Positions 35,696-45,261 of a DNA stretch of 64,000 bases are shown here, piece after piece. The position numbers and the translations under genes are program-made. The stretch covers positions 1 through 64,000 of the forward strand of contig JBKBHS010000003.1 in NCBI GenBank assembly GCA_046299555.1, given 5' to 3'. A model generated the notes under the pieces. The model was not told the origin of the DNA, made no database searches, and worked only from the letters and a program-made list of their open reading frames with translations. The stretch comes from CALKJP01 sp046299555. Lineage in GTDB: Bacteria; Bacteroidota; Bacteroidia; JACCXN01. Position 1 is the first letter of the stretch, and each line of letters begins with the position of its first letter.

Positions 35696-37165
35696 ATGTC
35701 GTTCGACCCCGAAAAATTCCTGCCCGAAGGGCTTACTTATGATGATGTTTTATTAGTTCCTGCTTACTCTGAAGTCTTGCCTCGCGAAACTAATATTTCA
35801 TCGAAATTTACCAGAAACATTACAGTTAATGTACCCATTGTATCAGCCGCTATGGATACTGTTACAGAATCCAATCTGGCTATTGCCATAGCTCAAGAGG
35901 GCGGCATAGGGGTTCTTCACAAAAACATGAGTATAGCCGAACAGGCTGAACAGGTACGCAAAGTTAAACGCTCCGAAAGCGGAATGATTCTCGACCCGGT
36001 AACCTTACTCGACAATGCTGTGGTGGGTGATGCTTTGGCCTTGATGAAAGAATTTAAAATTGGCGGAATTCCGGTTGTTGACGGCAATAAAAAACTCAAA
36101 GGTATTGTTACCAATCGCGATTTGCGTTTTGAAAAAAACATGCAGCGACCCGTAAGCGAAGTAATGACCAAAGATAATATCATTACCGCTCACGAAGGTA
36201 CCGATTTAAACCAGGCAGAAGAAATTCTGAAAAAATATAAAATTGAAAAGTTACCGGTAGTTGATAAGAACAATATTCTTATTGGCTTAATTACTTTTAA
36301 AGATATCATTAAATTCCGTTTGCGCCCAAACGCATGCAAAGATAAGCACGGCCGACTCAGAGTTGCTGCTGCGGTTGGCGTTACTTCCGATACGCTTGAA
36401 CGAGTAGATGCATTGGTTAAAGCAGCCGTTGACGCCATAGTAATTGATACGGCCCACGGCCACTCCAAAGGAGTAATTGACATGCTTAAACGTGTAAAAC
36501 AAGCCTATCCGCAAATAGATGTGGTAGTTGGAAATATAGCAACTCCCGAAGCCGGAAAAGCCCTAATTGATGCCGGTGCCGATGCCATAAAAGTTGGAAT
36601 TGGACCGGGATCAATCTGTACTACTCGCGTTATAGCCGGTGTAGGAGTGCCACAACTTTCAGCAGTAATGAATACTTATGCTGGAGTAAAAGGCTCAGGC
36701 GTGCCTATTATTGCTGATGGCGGAATACGCTTTACAGGTGATATAGTAAAAGCCTTAGCCGCAGGAGCTGATACCATTATGGCAGGTTCTTTATTTGCCG
36801 GTGTAGAAGAATCACCGGGAGATACCATAATTTATGAAGGGAGAAAATTCAAATCTTATCGCGGAATGGGCTCTATCGAAGCTATGCAAAAAGGCTCTAA
36901 AGACCGTTATTTTCAAGATGTGGAAGACGATATTAAAAAATTAGTTCCTGAAGGAATTTCTGCTCGTGTTCCATATAAAGGCTTTTTATCCGAAGTAATT
37001 TATCAAATGGTTGGTGGATTAAGAGCCGGTATGGGATATTGTGGTGCTAGAAATATTGAAGAATTGAAAAAAGCAAAATTCATTCGTATTACCAATGCAG
37101 GAATACGCGAAAGTCATCCGCATGGTGTACAAATAACCAGCGAAGCTCCAAATTACAGTAGATAA
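35696..37165 (+). CDS. guaB: IMP dehydrogenase
   Basis: The protein has 489 residues, the usual length. The order is the N-terminal barrel start (GLTYDDVLLVPAYSEVLPRE), two CBS domains (about residues 95-205, with MTKDNIITAHEGTDLNQAEEIL), then the catalytic loop GIGPGSICTTRVIAGVGVPQ with the active Cys, the flap region SYRGMGSIEAM, and YKGFLSEVIYQMVGGLRAGMGYCGA. It oxidises IMP to XMP in GTP synthesis. The parvulin gene follows after 19 bases and may be cotranscribed. Confidence 0.98.
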   Translation: MSFDPEKFLPEGLTYDDVLLVPAYSEVLPRETNISSKFTRNITVNVPIVSAAMDTVTESNLAIAIAQEGGIGVLHKNMSIAEQAEQVRKVKRSESGMILDPVTLLDNAVVGDALALMKEFKIGGIPVVDGNKKLKGIVTNRDLRFEKNMQRPVSEVMTKDNIITAHEGTDLNQAEEILKKYKIEKLPVVDKNNILIGLITFKDIIKFRLRPNACKDKHGRLRVAAAVGVTSDTLERVDALVKAAVDAIVIDTAHGHSKGVIDMLKRVKQAYPQIDVVVGNIATPEAGKALIDAGADAIKVGIGPGSICTTRVIAGVGVPQLSAVMNTYAGVKGSGVPIIADGGIRFTGDIVKALAAGADTIMAGSLFAGVEESPGDTIIYEGRKFKSYRGMGSIEAMQKGSKDRYFQDVEDDIKKLVPEGISARVPYKGFLSEVIYQMVGGLRAGMGYCGARNIEELKKAKFIRITNAGIRESHPHGVQITSEAPNYSR

Positions 37166-37184
37166 ACTTATTAATGTTTAAACA

Positions 37185-39137
37185 ATGAAAAAGAAAATTG
37201 CAGTTTTATTACTAACGAGTATTTTTTTAAAATTAGTTTCAGCGCAAGAAAATGATCCCATATTAATGAAAGTAGGTAAGCGCGAAATTAGAAAATCTGA
37301 ATTTGAAGCAGTGTACCATAAAAATAATCGCACACCACAAAACGATGAAAAAGCGCTGAATGAATACCTCGACTTATACATCAATTTTCGATTAAAAGTT
37401 GCCGAAGCCGAAGATTTAGGCATGGATACAACCGAAGCATTTAAAACAGAACTGAAAGGCTATCGCACACAATTGGCTCAACCTTACTTAACCGACAATG
37501 AAGTTACCGAACAGCTCATTCAAGAAGCTTACGAACGCTCAAAATACGATATAAAAGCCTCCCATATTTTAATAAAAGTTGATGAAAACGCTTTGCCTAA
37601 AGATACATTAGCCGCTTACAACAAAGCATTAAAAGTAAGAGAGCGTATATTAAAAGGAGAAGATTTTGCTAAAGTTGCTAAAGAAATATCTGACGACCCA
37701 TCAGCTAAAGATAATGGTGGAAATTTAGGATATTTTACCGCATTACAAATGGTTTATCCATTTGAAAATGCAGCCTACAACACTAAAGTAGGCGATGTAT
37801 CCATGCCTGTTCGCACGCGCTTTGGTTATCATATACTAAAAGTATTTGACAAACGCCCGGCAAGAGGTCAAATACTTACTGCTCACATTATGGCAAGTAC
37901 TCGCGGAATGCAAACAGCTGCCGACTCTTTAGCTGCTAAACAAAAATTGGAAGAAATTCAAACTAAAATCAAACAAGGAGTTGACTTTGCAGAATTAGCC
38001 AAACAATTTTCTGACGACCCCGGTTCAGCATCGAAAGGCGGACAATTACCTTGGTTTGGTACCGGCAAAATGGTACCTGAATTTGAAGAAGCAGCATTTA
38101 ATTTAAAGAATAACGGAGATGTATCAGATATCATTCAAACCAAATTTGGATTTCATATCATCAAACGATTGGATTACAAACCGCTTCCGACTTTTGATGA
38201 AATGAAAGCGGAGCTAAAACAAAAAATAGCCAAAGATTCTCGATCTCAAAAAAGCCGTGAATCATTTATAGCTCGAATTAAAAAAGAATATGGATTTAAA
38301 GAAAACCTTAAGCATCGCGATGAATTTGTAAAAGTTATTGATTCAACCTTTTTCAAAGGCGAATGGAAAGCCGAAAAAGCTGCCAAACTTAACAAAGAAT
38401 TATTTAGCATTGGGGATAAAAAATATACTCAAACCGATTTTGCAAAGTATATAGAAACCCAACAAAGCTTACAACCATCAACCGACATTAAGCTTTTAGT
38501 AGAAAAATTATATAAAAATTTTACCGATAAAGCTGTAATTGACTACGAAGATGCTCAATTAGAAAACAAATATGCTGATTTCAGAAATTTAATGAACGAA
38601 TATCGTGACGGTATTTTATTATTTGAATTAACCGATAAAAAAGTATGGTCAAAAGCCGTTAAAGACACAGCTGGGCTTGAAGCATTTTATAATGCCAATA
38701 AAAACAATTACATGTGGGGCGAACGTATAGAAGCAGATATCTTCTATTGTAAAGACGAAGCAATTGCAAATAAAACACGCAAGCTGATAGAAAAAAGCAA
38801 GAAAAAAGGATACAACACCGATGAAATTCAAAAACAAATAAATGCAGATTCGCAATTAAATTTAAAAATCGTTAGCGGTAAATTTTCAAAAGGAGATAAT
38901 AAGATAATTGATAGCTTAGAAGGTAATTTAGGACTATCTAAAAATCAAACCATCGATAATCAAGTAGTTTTTGTAAATATAAAACGCAAAATAGCTCCTG
39001 AACCAAAAACATTAAAAGAAGCAAGAGGAATAGTTACTGCTGATTATCAAAACCAATTAGAAAAAGAATGGTTAAAAGAATTAAAAAACAAGTACAAAGT
39101 AGAAGTAAATTACGATGTTTTAAAAACCGTTAAATAA
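37185..39137 (+). CDS. Periplasmic peptidyl-prolyl isomerase with two parvulin domains
   Basis: The protein has 650 residues with a signal peptide ending KLVSAQ (about 20). A SurA-like N-terminal helical region is followed by two rotamase domains, about 120-225 (ASHILIKV, DNGGNLGYFTALQMVYPFENAAY, RFGYHILKVFD) and 230-335 (TAHIMAS, SKGGQLPWFGTGKMVPEFEEAAF, KFGFHIIKRLD). A helical C-terminal region of about 300 residues has no family I can name. It should fold outer-membrane proteins in the periplasm. It is the first of three SurA-related genes and ends with a strong terminator. Confidence 0.88.
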   Translation: MKKKIAVLLLTSIFLKLVSAQENDPILMKVGKREIRKSEFEAVYHKNNRTPQNDEKALNEYLDLYINFRLKVAEAEDLGMDTTEAFKTELKGYRTQLAQPYLTDNEVTEQLIQEAYERSKYDIKASHILIKVDENALPKDTLAAYNKALKVRERILKGEDFAKVAKEISDDPSAKDNGGNLGYFTALQMVYPFENAAYNTKVGDVSMPVRTRFGYHILKVFDKRPARGQILTAHIMASTRGMQTAADSLAAKQKLEEIQTKIKQGVDFAELAKQFSDDPGSASKGGQLPWFGTGKMVPEFEEAAFNLKNNGDVSDIIQTKFGFHIIKRLDYKPLPTFDEMKAELKQKIAKDSRSQKSRESFIARIKKEYGFKENLKHRDEFVKVIDSTFFKGEWKAEKAAKLNKELFSIGDKKYTQTDFAKYIETQQSLQPSTDIKLLVEKLYKNFTDKAVIDYEDAQLENKYADFRNLMNEYRDGILLFELTDKKVWSKAVKDTAGLEAFYNANKNNYMWGERIEADIFYCKDEAIANKTRKLIEKSKKKGYNTDEIQKQINADSQLNLKIVSGKFSKGDNKIIDSLEGNLGLSKNQTIDNQVVFVNIKRKIAPEPKTLKEARGIVTADYQNQLEKEWLKELKNKYKVEVNYDVLKTVK

Positions 39138-39161
39138 TACCATAAGCCATAAAATTTCTTT

Positions 39162-39197
39162 AAGTTTATGCCGTTATAAAACGGCATAAACTTTTTT
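39162..39197 (+). terminator. Terminator after the first parvulin gene
   Basis: A perfect 14-base stem, AAGTTTATGCCGTT (39162-39175) with 39180-39193, has an ATAA loop and six T at 39192-39197. The next start codon is only 13 bases further on, so this may act as an attenuator rather than a full stop. Confidence 0.85.
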
Positions 39198-39209
39198 AAC
39201 CCGATAGAT

Positions 39210-40067
39210 ATGAAACAATTTTCCATCATATTTCTGCTAACTGTTTCATTTATTATGGGGTCATGCAATTTTTTAAGTAAAAATGAAGAAATTCCTCGGC
39301 AAGCCGTAGCTCGAGTTTACGATAAATACTTGTATCGAGACGAATTAAACGATGTTATACCATCAGATGTATCACAAAATGATAGCGCACAAATTGCTGA
39401 AAACTATATTAAAAACTGGATTGAACAAACACTACTACTTAAAAAAGCAGAAGAAAATTTAACCGATGAACAAAAAGATTTTAATAAACAATTAGAAGAT
39501 TATAAACGATCGTTAATTATTTACGCCTATCAAAGAGAATTAATCAATCAATTACTTGACACCATTGTAAGCGATGAAGAAATAGAAGAATATTATGAAA
39601 ATAACAAACAAAATTTTGAATTAAAAGACAATATCGTAAAAGTTAGATACATAAAAGTCGCCAAAAATGCACCGGATATTAAAAAACTAAAAAAATGGTA
39701 TGCCTCCGACAATCCTCAAGACATAAAAGCATTAGAAAGTTATTGTTTTCAATTTGCACAAAACTTTTATCTCGATGATAAAACCTGGTTGTTGTTTGAT
39801 GATTTACTTAAAGAAATACCGATCAAAACATATAATAAAGAAGATTTTTTAAAGCAAAATAAATTAATTGAATTAGAAGATTCGCTCAGCTATTATTTTT
39901 TAAACATAAAAGGATATAAAATTAAAAACAGCATTTCGCCACTTAGTTTTGAAAAAGAAAATATTCGCAATATCATTGTAAATAAAAGAAAATTAGAAAT
40001 TATCAATAAAATGAAACAAGACATCTATAATGATGCAGCCAACAAATCAGAATTTGAAATTTATTAA
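39210..40067 (+). CDS. SurA-like lipoprotein lacking an obvious rotamase domain
   Basis: The protein has 285 residues with a lipoprotein signal ending FIMGSC (Cys at 19). The rest is helical and resembles the SurA/PpiC N-terminal chaperone region (VARVYDKYLYRDELNDVIP, ENYIKNWIEQTLLLKKAEENL). I find none of the parvulin signatures (such as GGxLGxxxxG) that its two neighbours carry. It may be an accessory chaperone for the following SurA-like enzyme, whose start overlaps its 3' end by 38 bases. The exact role is unknown. Confidence 0.75.
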   Translation: MKQFSIIFLLTVSFIMGSCNFLSKNEEIPRQAVARVYDKYLYRDELNDVIPSDVSQNDSAQIAENYIKNWIEQTLLLKKAEENLTDEQKDFNKQLEDYKRSLIIYAYQRELINQLLDTIVSDEEIEEYYENNKQNFELKDNIVKVRYIKVAKNAPDIKKLKKWYASDNPQDIKALESYCFQFAQNFYLDDKTWLLFDDLLKEIPIKTYNKEDFLKQNKLIELEDSLSYYFLNIKGYKIKNSISPLSFEKENIRNIIVNKRKLEIINKMKQDIYNDAANKSEFEIY

Positions 40068-41427
40068 GTACATACATATAAAATTGCTCATTATTGTAGG
40101 ATTTCCGCTTATTACCTACGCACAAGAATCTAAAGGTAAACTATTAGATCAAATAGTTGCAGTAGTTGGAAATCAAATAATCAAACAATCCGACATTGAC
40201 AATCAACTTAAACAAGTAAAAAATCAGTTAATAGAAGAAGGCGATAGTACCGAAATTAGTCCTTGCGAAATATTAGAAGATTTAGTATTTGAAAAACTAA
40301 TGCTCGACCAAGCTCAAAAAGATAGTATAATAGTATCAGAAGCACAAGTAGAAGGAGAATTGGAAAGACGCATACGTTTTTTTGTGATGCAAATAGGTTC
40401 TGAAAAAAAATTGGAAGAGTATTACGGAAAAAGTATAAATGCCATAAAAGATGAATTTAGAAGTGCCATAAAAAATCAATTACTCACCCAACAAATGCAA
40501 CAAAAAATTACGGGAAATGTTAGTGTTACACCTGCCGAAGTAAAAGCATTTTACAATCGTTTTCCTCAAGATAGTCTCCCATTTGTAAATGCAGAAGTAG
40601 AAATAGGACAAATTGTAATTTATCCAAGCATAAGTAAAGAAGCCAAAGAACAAGCCAAAGAAAAACTAAACACCCTTCGCGAGCGAATTTTAAAAGGCGA
40701 AAGTTTTAATACCTTAGCCGTTTTATATTCCGAAGACCCCGGCTCTGCGAGAAAAGGCGGAGAGCTTGGGCTTGTACCAAGAGGAACCTTTGTGCCCGAA
40801 TTTGAAGCAGCAGCTTATAATTTAAAACCCGGTGAAGTATCAAAAATTATTGAAACAGAATTTGGTTATCATATTTTGCAATTAATAGAAAGAAGAGGAG
40901 AACAAATAAATGTTCGTCATATTTTAATTTCACCCAAATTTGATGGAAGCGACCTTTTAAAAGCGAAAAGTAAAATTGATTCGGTATATGCCATATTAAA
41001 AACCGATACCATTAGTTTTGCTGAAGCAGCCACGAGATTTTCTGAAGATGCAGGCACACGCGATAATGGAGGTTTGCTTGTAAACCCTCAAAATGGAACC
41101 ACCCGTTTTGAAATGAATCAAATAGAACCAAGCCTATTTTTTGTTATTGATAAATTAAAAGTAGGTGAATTTTCAGAACCGCAGTTATTTCAAACGCAAG
41201 GAGGCAAACAAGCCTATCGAATCTTGTATTTAAAAACTCGTACTGAACCTCATCGCGCTAATTTAAAAGACGACTATCAACGTTTACAAGAAGCAGCCTT
41301 AGCATTTAAACAAAACGAAATTACACGTAAGTGGATCAGTAAAAAACTTCAATCAACATATTTAAGAATTGTACCTGAATATTCTTTCTGTAAATTTGAA
41401 ACATTTGAATTCCCCAAAACCCCATAG
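40030..41427 (+). CDS. surA: SurA-like periplasmic chaperone/peptidyl-prolyl isomerase
   Basis: The protein has 465 residues. The start overlaps the previous gene by 38 bases and is the only ATG giving a signal peptide (KLLIIVGFPLITYAQ). The SurA N-domain begins LLDQIVAVVGNQIIKQSDIDNQL. Parvulin domain 1 (about 190-290) has SARKGGELGLVPRGTFVPEFEAAAY and EFGYHILQLIERR, and domain 2 (about 295-400) has VRHILIS and RDNGGLLVNPQNGTTRFEM. It chaperones outer-membrane proteins to the BAM complex. Domain 2 has a less canonical active site. Translation is coupled to the lipoprotein before it. Confidence 0.88.
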   Translation: MMQPTNQNLKFIKYIHIKLLIIVGFPLITYAQESKGKLLDQIVAVVGNQIIKQSDIDNQLKQVKNQLIEEGDSTEISPCEILEDLVFEKLMLDQAQKDSIIVSEAQVEGELERRIRFFVMQIGSEKKLEEYYGKSINAIKDEFRSAIKNQLLTQQMQQKITGNVSVTPAEVKAFYNRFPQDSLPFVNAEVEIGQIVIYPSISKEAKEQAKEKLNTLRERILKGESFNTLAVLYSEDPGSARKGGELGLVPRGTFVPEFEAAAYNLKPGEVSKIIETEFGYHILQLIERRGEQINVRHILISPKFDGSDLLKAKSKIDSVYAILKTDTISFAEAATRFSEDAGTRDNGGLLVNPQNGTTRFEMNQIEPSLFFVIDKLKVGEFSEPQLFQTQGGKQAYRILYLKTRTEPHRANLKDDYQRLQEAALAFKQNEITRKWISKKLQSTYLRIVPEYSFCKFETFEFPKTP

Positions 41428-41447
41428 ATATTTAAAAAATTAATCAT

Positions 41448-42410
41448 ATGTACACATCTGATGCCGCGGCCATTGATGCTTTTGCTCAAAAGTTTAAAGA
41501 GCTAAAAAAAGAAATCGCTAAAGTAATAGTTGGACAAGATGAAGTTGTAAATCAAGTTTTAATTTCGATATTTAGTAAAGGACATTGTTTATTAGTTGGA
41601 GTTCCGGGACTTGCTAAAACCTTATTGGTAAATACCATTTCTGATGTATTGGGATTAAGTTTTAATCGCATTCAGTTTACACCGGATTTAATGCCATCGG
41701 ATATTATAGGTTCTGAAATATTAGACGAAAACCGTCAATTCAAATTTATTAAAGGGCCTCTTTTTGCCAATATTATTTTAGCAGATGAGATAAATCGTAC
41801 TCCTCCCAAAACACAAGCCGCATTACTGGAAGCAATGCAAGAAAAAGCCGTTACGGCAGCTGGAAAACGTTATCCTTTGCCTGATCCATTTTTTGTATTA
41901 GCCACACAAAACCCGATTGAACAAGAAGGAACCTATCCCCTACCCGAGGCTCAATTAGACCGTTTTATGTTTAATGTTTTACTTGATTATCCCAAATACG
42001 AAGAAGAGCTTTCAATTGTAAAATATACTACTACCGACCAACAAATTACATTAAACAAAATTTTAAGCGGTGAAGAAATTATCTTTTTCCAAAATTTGAT
42101 TCGTAAAATGCCGGTTGCCGACAACGTGTTGGAATATGCCGTAAAACTAACCGCTAAAACAAGACCTAACGGAGAATTTGCCCCCGAAGTGGTAAAACGA
42201 TTTATTGATTGGGGAGCCGGCCCACGTGCTTCGCAATTTTTAGTAATAGGAGCAAAATGCCATGCTGCTACCAATGGCAAATATTCACCCGACATTGAAG
42301 ATGTAAAAGCCGTTGCATTGCCAATTCTTCGCCATCGTGTTGTAAGAAATTATAAAGCAGAAGCTGAAGGCTATTCCATTGAATCGATTATTTCTGAAAT
42401 TAATAAGTAA
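41448..42410 (+). CDS. MoxR-family AAA+ ATPase
   Basis: The protein has 320 residues, the usual MoxR length. Walker A is GVPGLAKT, Walker B is NIILADEINR, sensor 1 is in VLATQNPIEQEGTYPLPEAQLDRFMF, and the C-terminal lid has GAGPRASQFLVIGAK. MoxR ATPases act as chaperones, usually with von Willebrand factor A proteins encoded next to them. None is here: the next gene is a T9SS cargo after a terminator. It follows surA by 20 bases. Confidence 0.93.
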   Translation: MYTSDAAAIDAFAQKFKELKKEIAKVIVGQDEVVNQVLISIFSKGHCLLVGVPGLAKTLLVNTISDVLGLSFNRIQFTPDLMPSDIIGSEILDENRQFKFIKGPLFANIILADEINRTPPKTQAALLEAMQEKAVTAAGKRYPLPDPFFVLATQNPIEQEGTYPLPEAQLDRFMFNVLLDYPKYEEELSIVKYTTTDQQITLNKILSGEEIIFFQNLIRKMPVADNVLEYAVKLTAKTRPNGEFAPEVVKRFIDWGAGPRASQFLVIGAKCHAATNGKYSPDIEDVKAVALPILRHRVVRNYKAEAEGYSIESIISEINK

Positions 42411-42438
42411 AAAAATATAGTTTAATCTAATTTTTATA

Positions 42439-42468
42439 CGGGGCACTTGTCCCGCATTTTTATTTTTT
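42439..42468 (+). terminator. Terminator after the MoxR gene
   Basis: CGGGGCA (42439-42445) pairs with TGTCCCG (42448-42454), with one G-U pair, and is followed by a T-rich run to 42468. It separates the SurA-MoxR group from the secreted-protein gene. Confidence 0.7.
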
Positions 42469-42496
42469 GTATTATTACTTAACTAAAACTATATCT

Positions 42497-44326
42497 ATGA
42501 ATAAAATTTACACGCTTTTAATGGCATTTACAGTTTTATTTTTTATCAATAAGGTAAATGCTCAATGTCCGGGTTGTGTTATCAACACAAATTGTGTAAT
42601 TACACCTGCATTTCCAACTACATGCCCTGCCGATTCTATGCCTGAAGGATTTGTTGGACAAGCTTATAGTGAAGATATAACATTTTATATGCCGGAAAAT
42701 TTTCAAGTTACCATTCCTGTTACACAAATGGTTCATTTAGATGAATTAAAAATTTTAAATGTATCAGGTTTACCAGCCGGTTTAAATTGGCAAACTAACA
42801 GCCCTAATAACACTTATCATCCAAGTGCAGGCAATGAACATGGTTGTGCCAGAGTTTGTGGTACTCCTCAGTTTCCTGGAACATACACCGTTATAGTTTA
42901 TTTTCAAGTAACTGTAACACCTCAATCGATTGGTGGAGTTACTACGCAAAACGAATCAACTACCATTATTTTAAAAATCAACCCTAATCCTTCAGGCAAC
43001 TCAGCGTTTACTATAGCCAATCCTCAAGGCTGTGCGCCTCACTCAACATCTTTTTCACCAGTTATTGCTAGCAATGGAAATCCATTATATACTTATAATT
43101 GGAATTTCGGGAATGGAAATACAAGCACAGCAGAAAACCCTCCCGTACAAAATTACCCAAATGCAGGTAGCTATGTTGTAACACAAACTACACAAGTATT
43201 ACAGTATCGTTTAAATAACGTAACATTTAATGTTGGCTCTAATACCAATTGGTGTGGCGATGTAGAAGAACCTAACTTTTTTGGATGTACAGGTGATCCT
43301 GATTTATTTTTTGAATTAAGAGATAATAGTTCAGTAATCGTTCATACTTCAACAGAGATTTCAAACTCTATGACAGGAACATGGAGTAATTTAAACATTC
43401 CTTTACCCAATGCTCCATATACAATCCAATTTTGGGATGCAGATGCTATAAGTCAAAATGATAATTTAGGAATTTTCACTATCAACCCAACCTCAACCGG
43501 TACCTTTAACTTTAGCGGTGGTGGAGTTTCAGGTACTTATACAATTGGCACTGCTGTTATAAATAGTGTTACCGATTCGGATACTGTAGTTGTTTATGCT
43601 GTTCCTCCGGTATTACCAATCAGTGCAAGCCCTAATGATTCTGTATGCGAAAATCAACCCATTACACTAACAGTTCCGGGCGGATATGTTTATCAATGGT
43701 ATAAAGACACAACCGCTTTGTTTAATGCTGTTGACTCATTTTTAGTAGTAACTAATAATTCAGGCAATTATTGGGTTAAAGTAAGCAATCAATTTGGATG
43801 TACTACCAACAGTAATACGTTTAATATAACTTTTGTTGAAAATCCTCCCAAACCTACTTTTTGGATTGTAGGCAATACACTTAACACCAATATGAATGGA
43901 TATGACTTACAATGGTATTTTAATGGTAATGCCATAAACGGGGCAAATGGTTTGACTTATACAGCCACTAATTCGGGTAATTATCATATTATTGCTACCA
44001 ATTCTTTTGGTTGTTCTACTTCATCTGATACAGTATTAATTACGGTTGTAAATGGCATTGCAGAAGGAAATGCTTTAACAGATGTAGCCATTTATCCTAA
44101 CCCCAACAATGGTATGTTTAATGTTTCATTTGAATTAATTAATGAAGCAAATGTAATTATTACAGTTACTGATTTATTAGGCAAAACCGTTTATGAAGAA
44201 AATCTTGGTAATTACAGCGGCCCATATAACAAGCAAATGGATTTAACATCGCTTCAAAAAGGAATATACCTGGTAAATGTTCAAATAGGAAATGACCGAA
44301 TAAATAAACGAATAATAATTCAGTAA
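42497..44326 (+). CDS. Secreted T9SS cargo protein with PKD/Ig-like domains
   Basis: From the ATG at 42497 the protein has 609 residues with a signal peptide ending NKVNAQ. A Cys-rich N-terminal region comes first. Near residues 175-230 is a PKD-like domain (YNWNFGNGNTSTAENPPVQNYPNAGSYVVTQT). Two Ig-like repeats follow (GGYVYQWYKDTTALFNAVDSFLVVTNNSGNYWVKVSNQFGCT and its partner NGYDLQWYFNGNAINGANG). The last 80 residues are a type A Por sorting domain (VAIYPNPNNGMFNVSF, ITVTDLLGKTVYEE, DLTSLQKGIYLVNV). It is exported by the type IX system; its function is unknown, perhaps adhesion. Confidence 0.85.
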   Translation: MNKIYTLLMAFTVLFFINKVNAQCPGCVINTNCVITPAFPTTCPADSMPEGFVGQAYSEDITFYMPENFQVTIPVTQMVHLDELKILNVSGLPAGLNWQTNSPNNTYHPSAGNEHGCARVCGTPQFPGTYTVIVYFQVTVTPQSIGGVTTQNESTTIILKINPNPSGNSAFTIANPQGCAPHSTSFSPVIASNGNPLYTYNWNFGNGNTSTAENPPVQNYPNAGSYVVTQTTQVLQYRLNNVTFNVGSNTNWCGDVEEPNFFGCTGDPDLFFELRDNSSVIVHTSTEISNSMTGTWSNLNIPLPNAPYTIQFWDADAISQNDNLGIFTINPTSTGTFNFSGGGVSGTYTIGTAVINSVTDSDTVVVYAVPPVLPISASPNDSVCENQPITLTVPGGYVYQWYKDTTALFNAVDSFLVVTNNSGNYWVKVSNQFGCTTNSNTFNITFVENPPKPTFWIVGNTLNTNMNGYDLQWYFNGNAINGANGLTYTATNSGNYHIIATNSFGCSTSSDTVLITVVNGIAEGNALTDVAIYPNPNNGMFNVSFELINEANVIITVTDLLGKTVYEENLGNYSGPYNKQMDLTSLQKGIYLVNVQIGNDRINKRIIIQ

Positions 44327-44334
44327 GAGTAAAT

Positions 44335-44365
44335 AAAAAAGGGAAGTTAAAAACTTCCCTTTTTT
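44335..44365. terminator. Bidirectional terminator between convergent genes
   Basis: GGGAAGTT (44341-44348) and AACTTCCC (44352-44359) pair perfectly across AAA, flanked by six A and six T. It serves the T9SS cargo gene (+) and the kinase gene (-). Confidence 0.9.
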
Positions 44366-45233
44366 ATTTGAATTGATTTAAAATACTTATTATATCTGAC
44401 ATATATGATTTACCGAATAAACGAGCATGCACCAAAAGCGGATATAAATTACATATATCTATTCGGCTTTTAAAATCTTTTTCTAAAGGATATACTTCAT
44501 TATAAGCCATGTAAAATTCATTAGGTAAACGGCCAAACAGATTAGCCATGGCTATATCCATTTCGCGATGACCATAATAAACAGAAGGGTCAAAAATAGC
44601 AGCGCCTTTGTTTGTTGCCATTCGGTTACCTGTCCAAAAATCTCCATGCAATAAGGCAGGTTTTTCTTTTGGGAAAATGGAATCTAAATGTTTAAATAAA
44701 TTTTCTATTAGAGGCAAAAAAGAAGTTTCTAAAAATTTGTTGTTATAACACCAATTAAATAAGGGTTCTAAACGTTCATTAATAAAAAAATCGTTCCAAC
44801 TTAAATATTGTTTGTTTGATTGAGATAAACTACCTATATAATTATTGATTTCCCAACCAAACGAATCTGCCGTATTTAAATGCAGCTCTGCCAAACCTTT
44901 TCCCAATAATGCATAAAATAAATTTGTTTCAGGCTGTTTATCTAATTTTTCCAATATTAGATAAGCTTTGCTTTCGTCTTTTAATAAAGCATAAACCCGA
45001 GGCACATATAGTGAAGATTTATTTCGAAGATAATTTAGCCCTAATTCTTCCTGATAAAAATTATTATAAAAAGCTATGGTATTTTCCTTTATAAAAAACG
45101 CTTGTCCGTTTGTTAATTCAATGATATAAGTATTATTAATGGAGCCTCCGCTGACAGGATAGTGTTTTGAAATACTTGTTGCTTTATCAAACTTATGTTG
45201 AAAATACGAATTGATGATTTTAATGTTGTACAT
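44364..45233 (-). CDS. Fructosamine kinase family protein
   Basis: The protein has 289 residues. The FN3K/aminoglycoside-phosphotransferase fold is shown by GGSINNTYIIEL at the nucleotide site, FFIKE with the conserved Lys, the catalytic LLHGDFWTGNRM, and IFDPSVYYGHREMDIAM with the metal-binding Asp. The family phosphorylates fructosamine or ribulosamine adducts on proteins so that they decay, repairing glycation. It lies 28 bases after the permease gene on the same strand and may share its transcript, but it is a housekeeping type. Confidence 0.93.
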   Translation of the reverse strand: MYNIKIINSYFQHKFDKATSISKHYPVSGGSINNTYIIELTNGQAFFIKENTIAFYNNFYQEELGLNYLRNKSSLYVPRVYALLKDESKAYLILEKLDKQPETNLFYALLGKGLAELHLNTADSFGWEINNYIGSLSQSNKQYLSWNDFFINERLEPLFNWCYNNKFLETSFLPLIENLFKHLDSIFPKEKPALLHGDFWTGNRMATNKGAAIFDPSVYYGHREMDIAMANLFGRLPNEFYMAYNEVYPLEKDFKSRIDICNLYPLLVHARLFGKSYMSDIISILNQFK

Positions 45234-45261
45234 TAATTTTTTTAATTAATGTGCTAATTTT

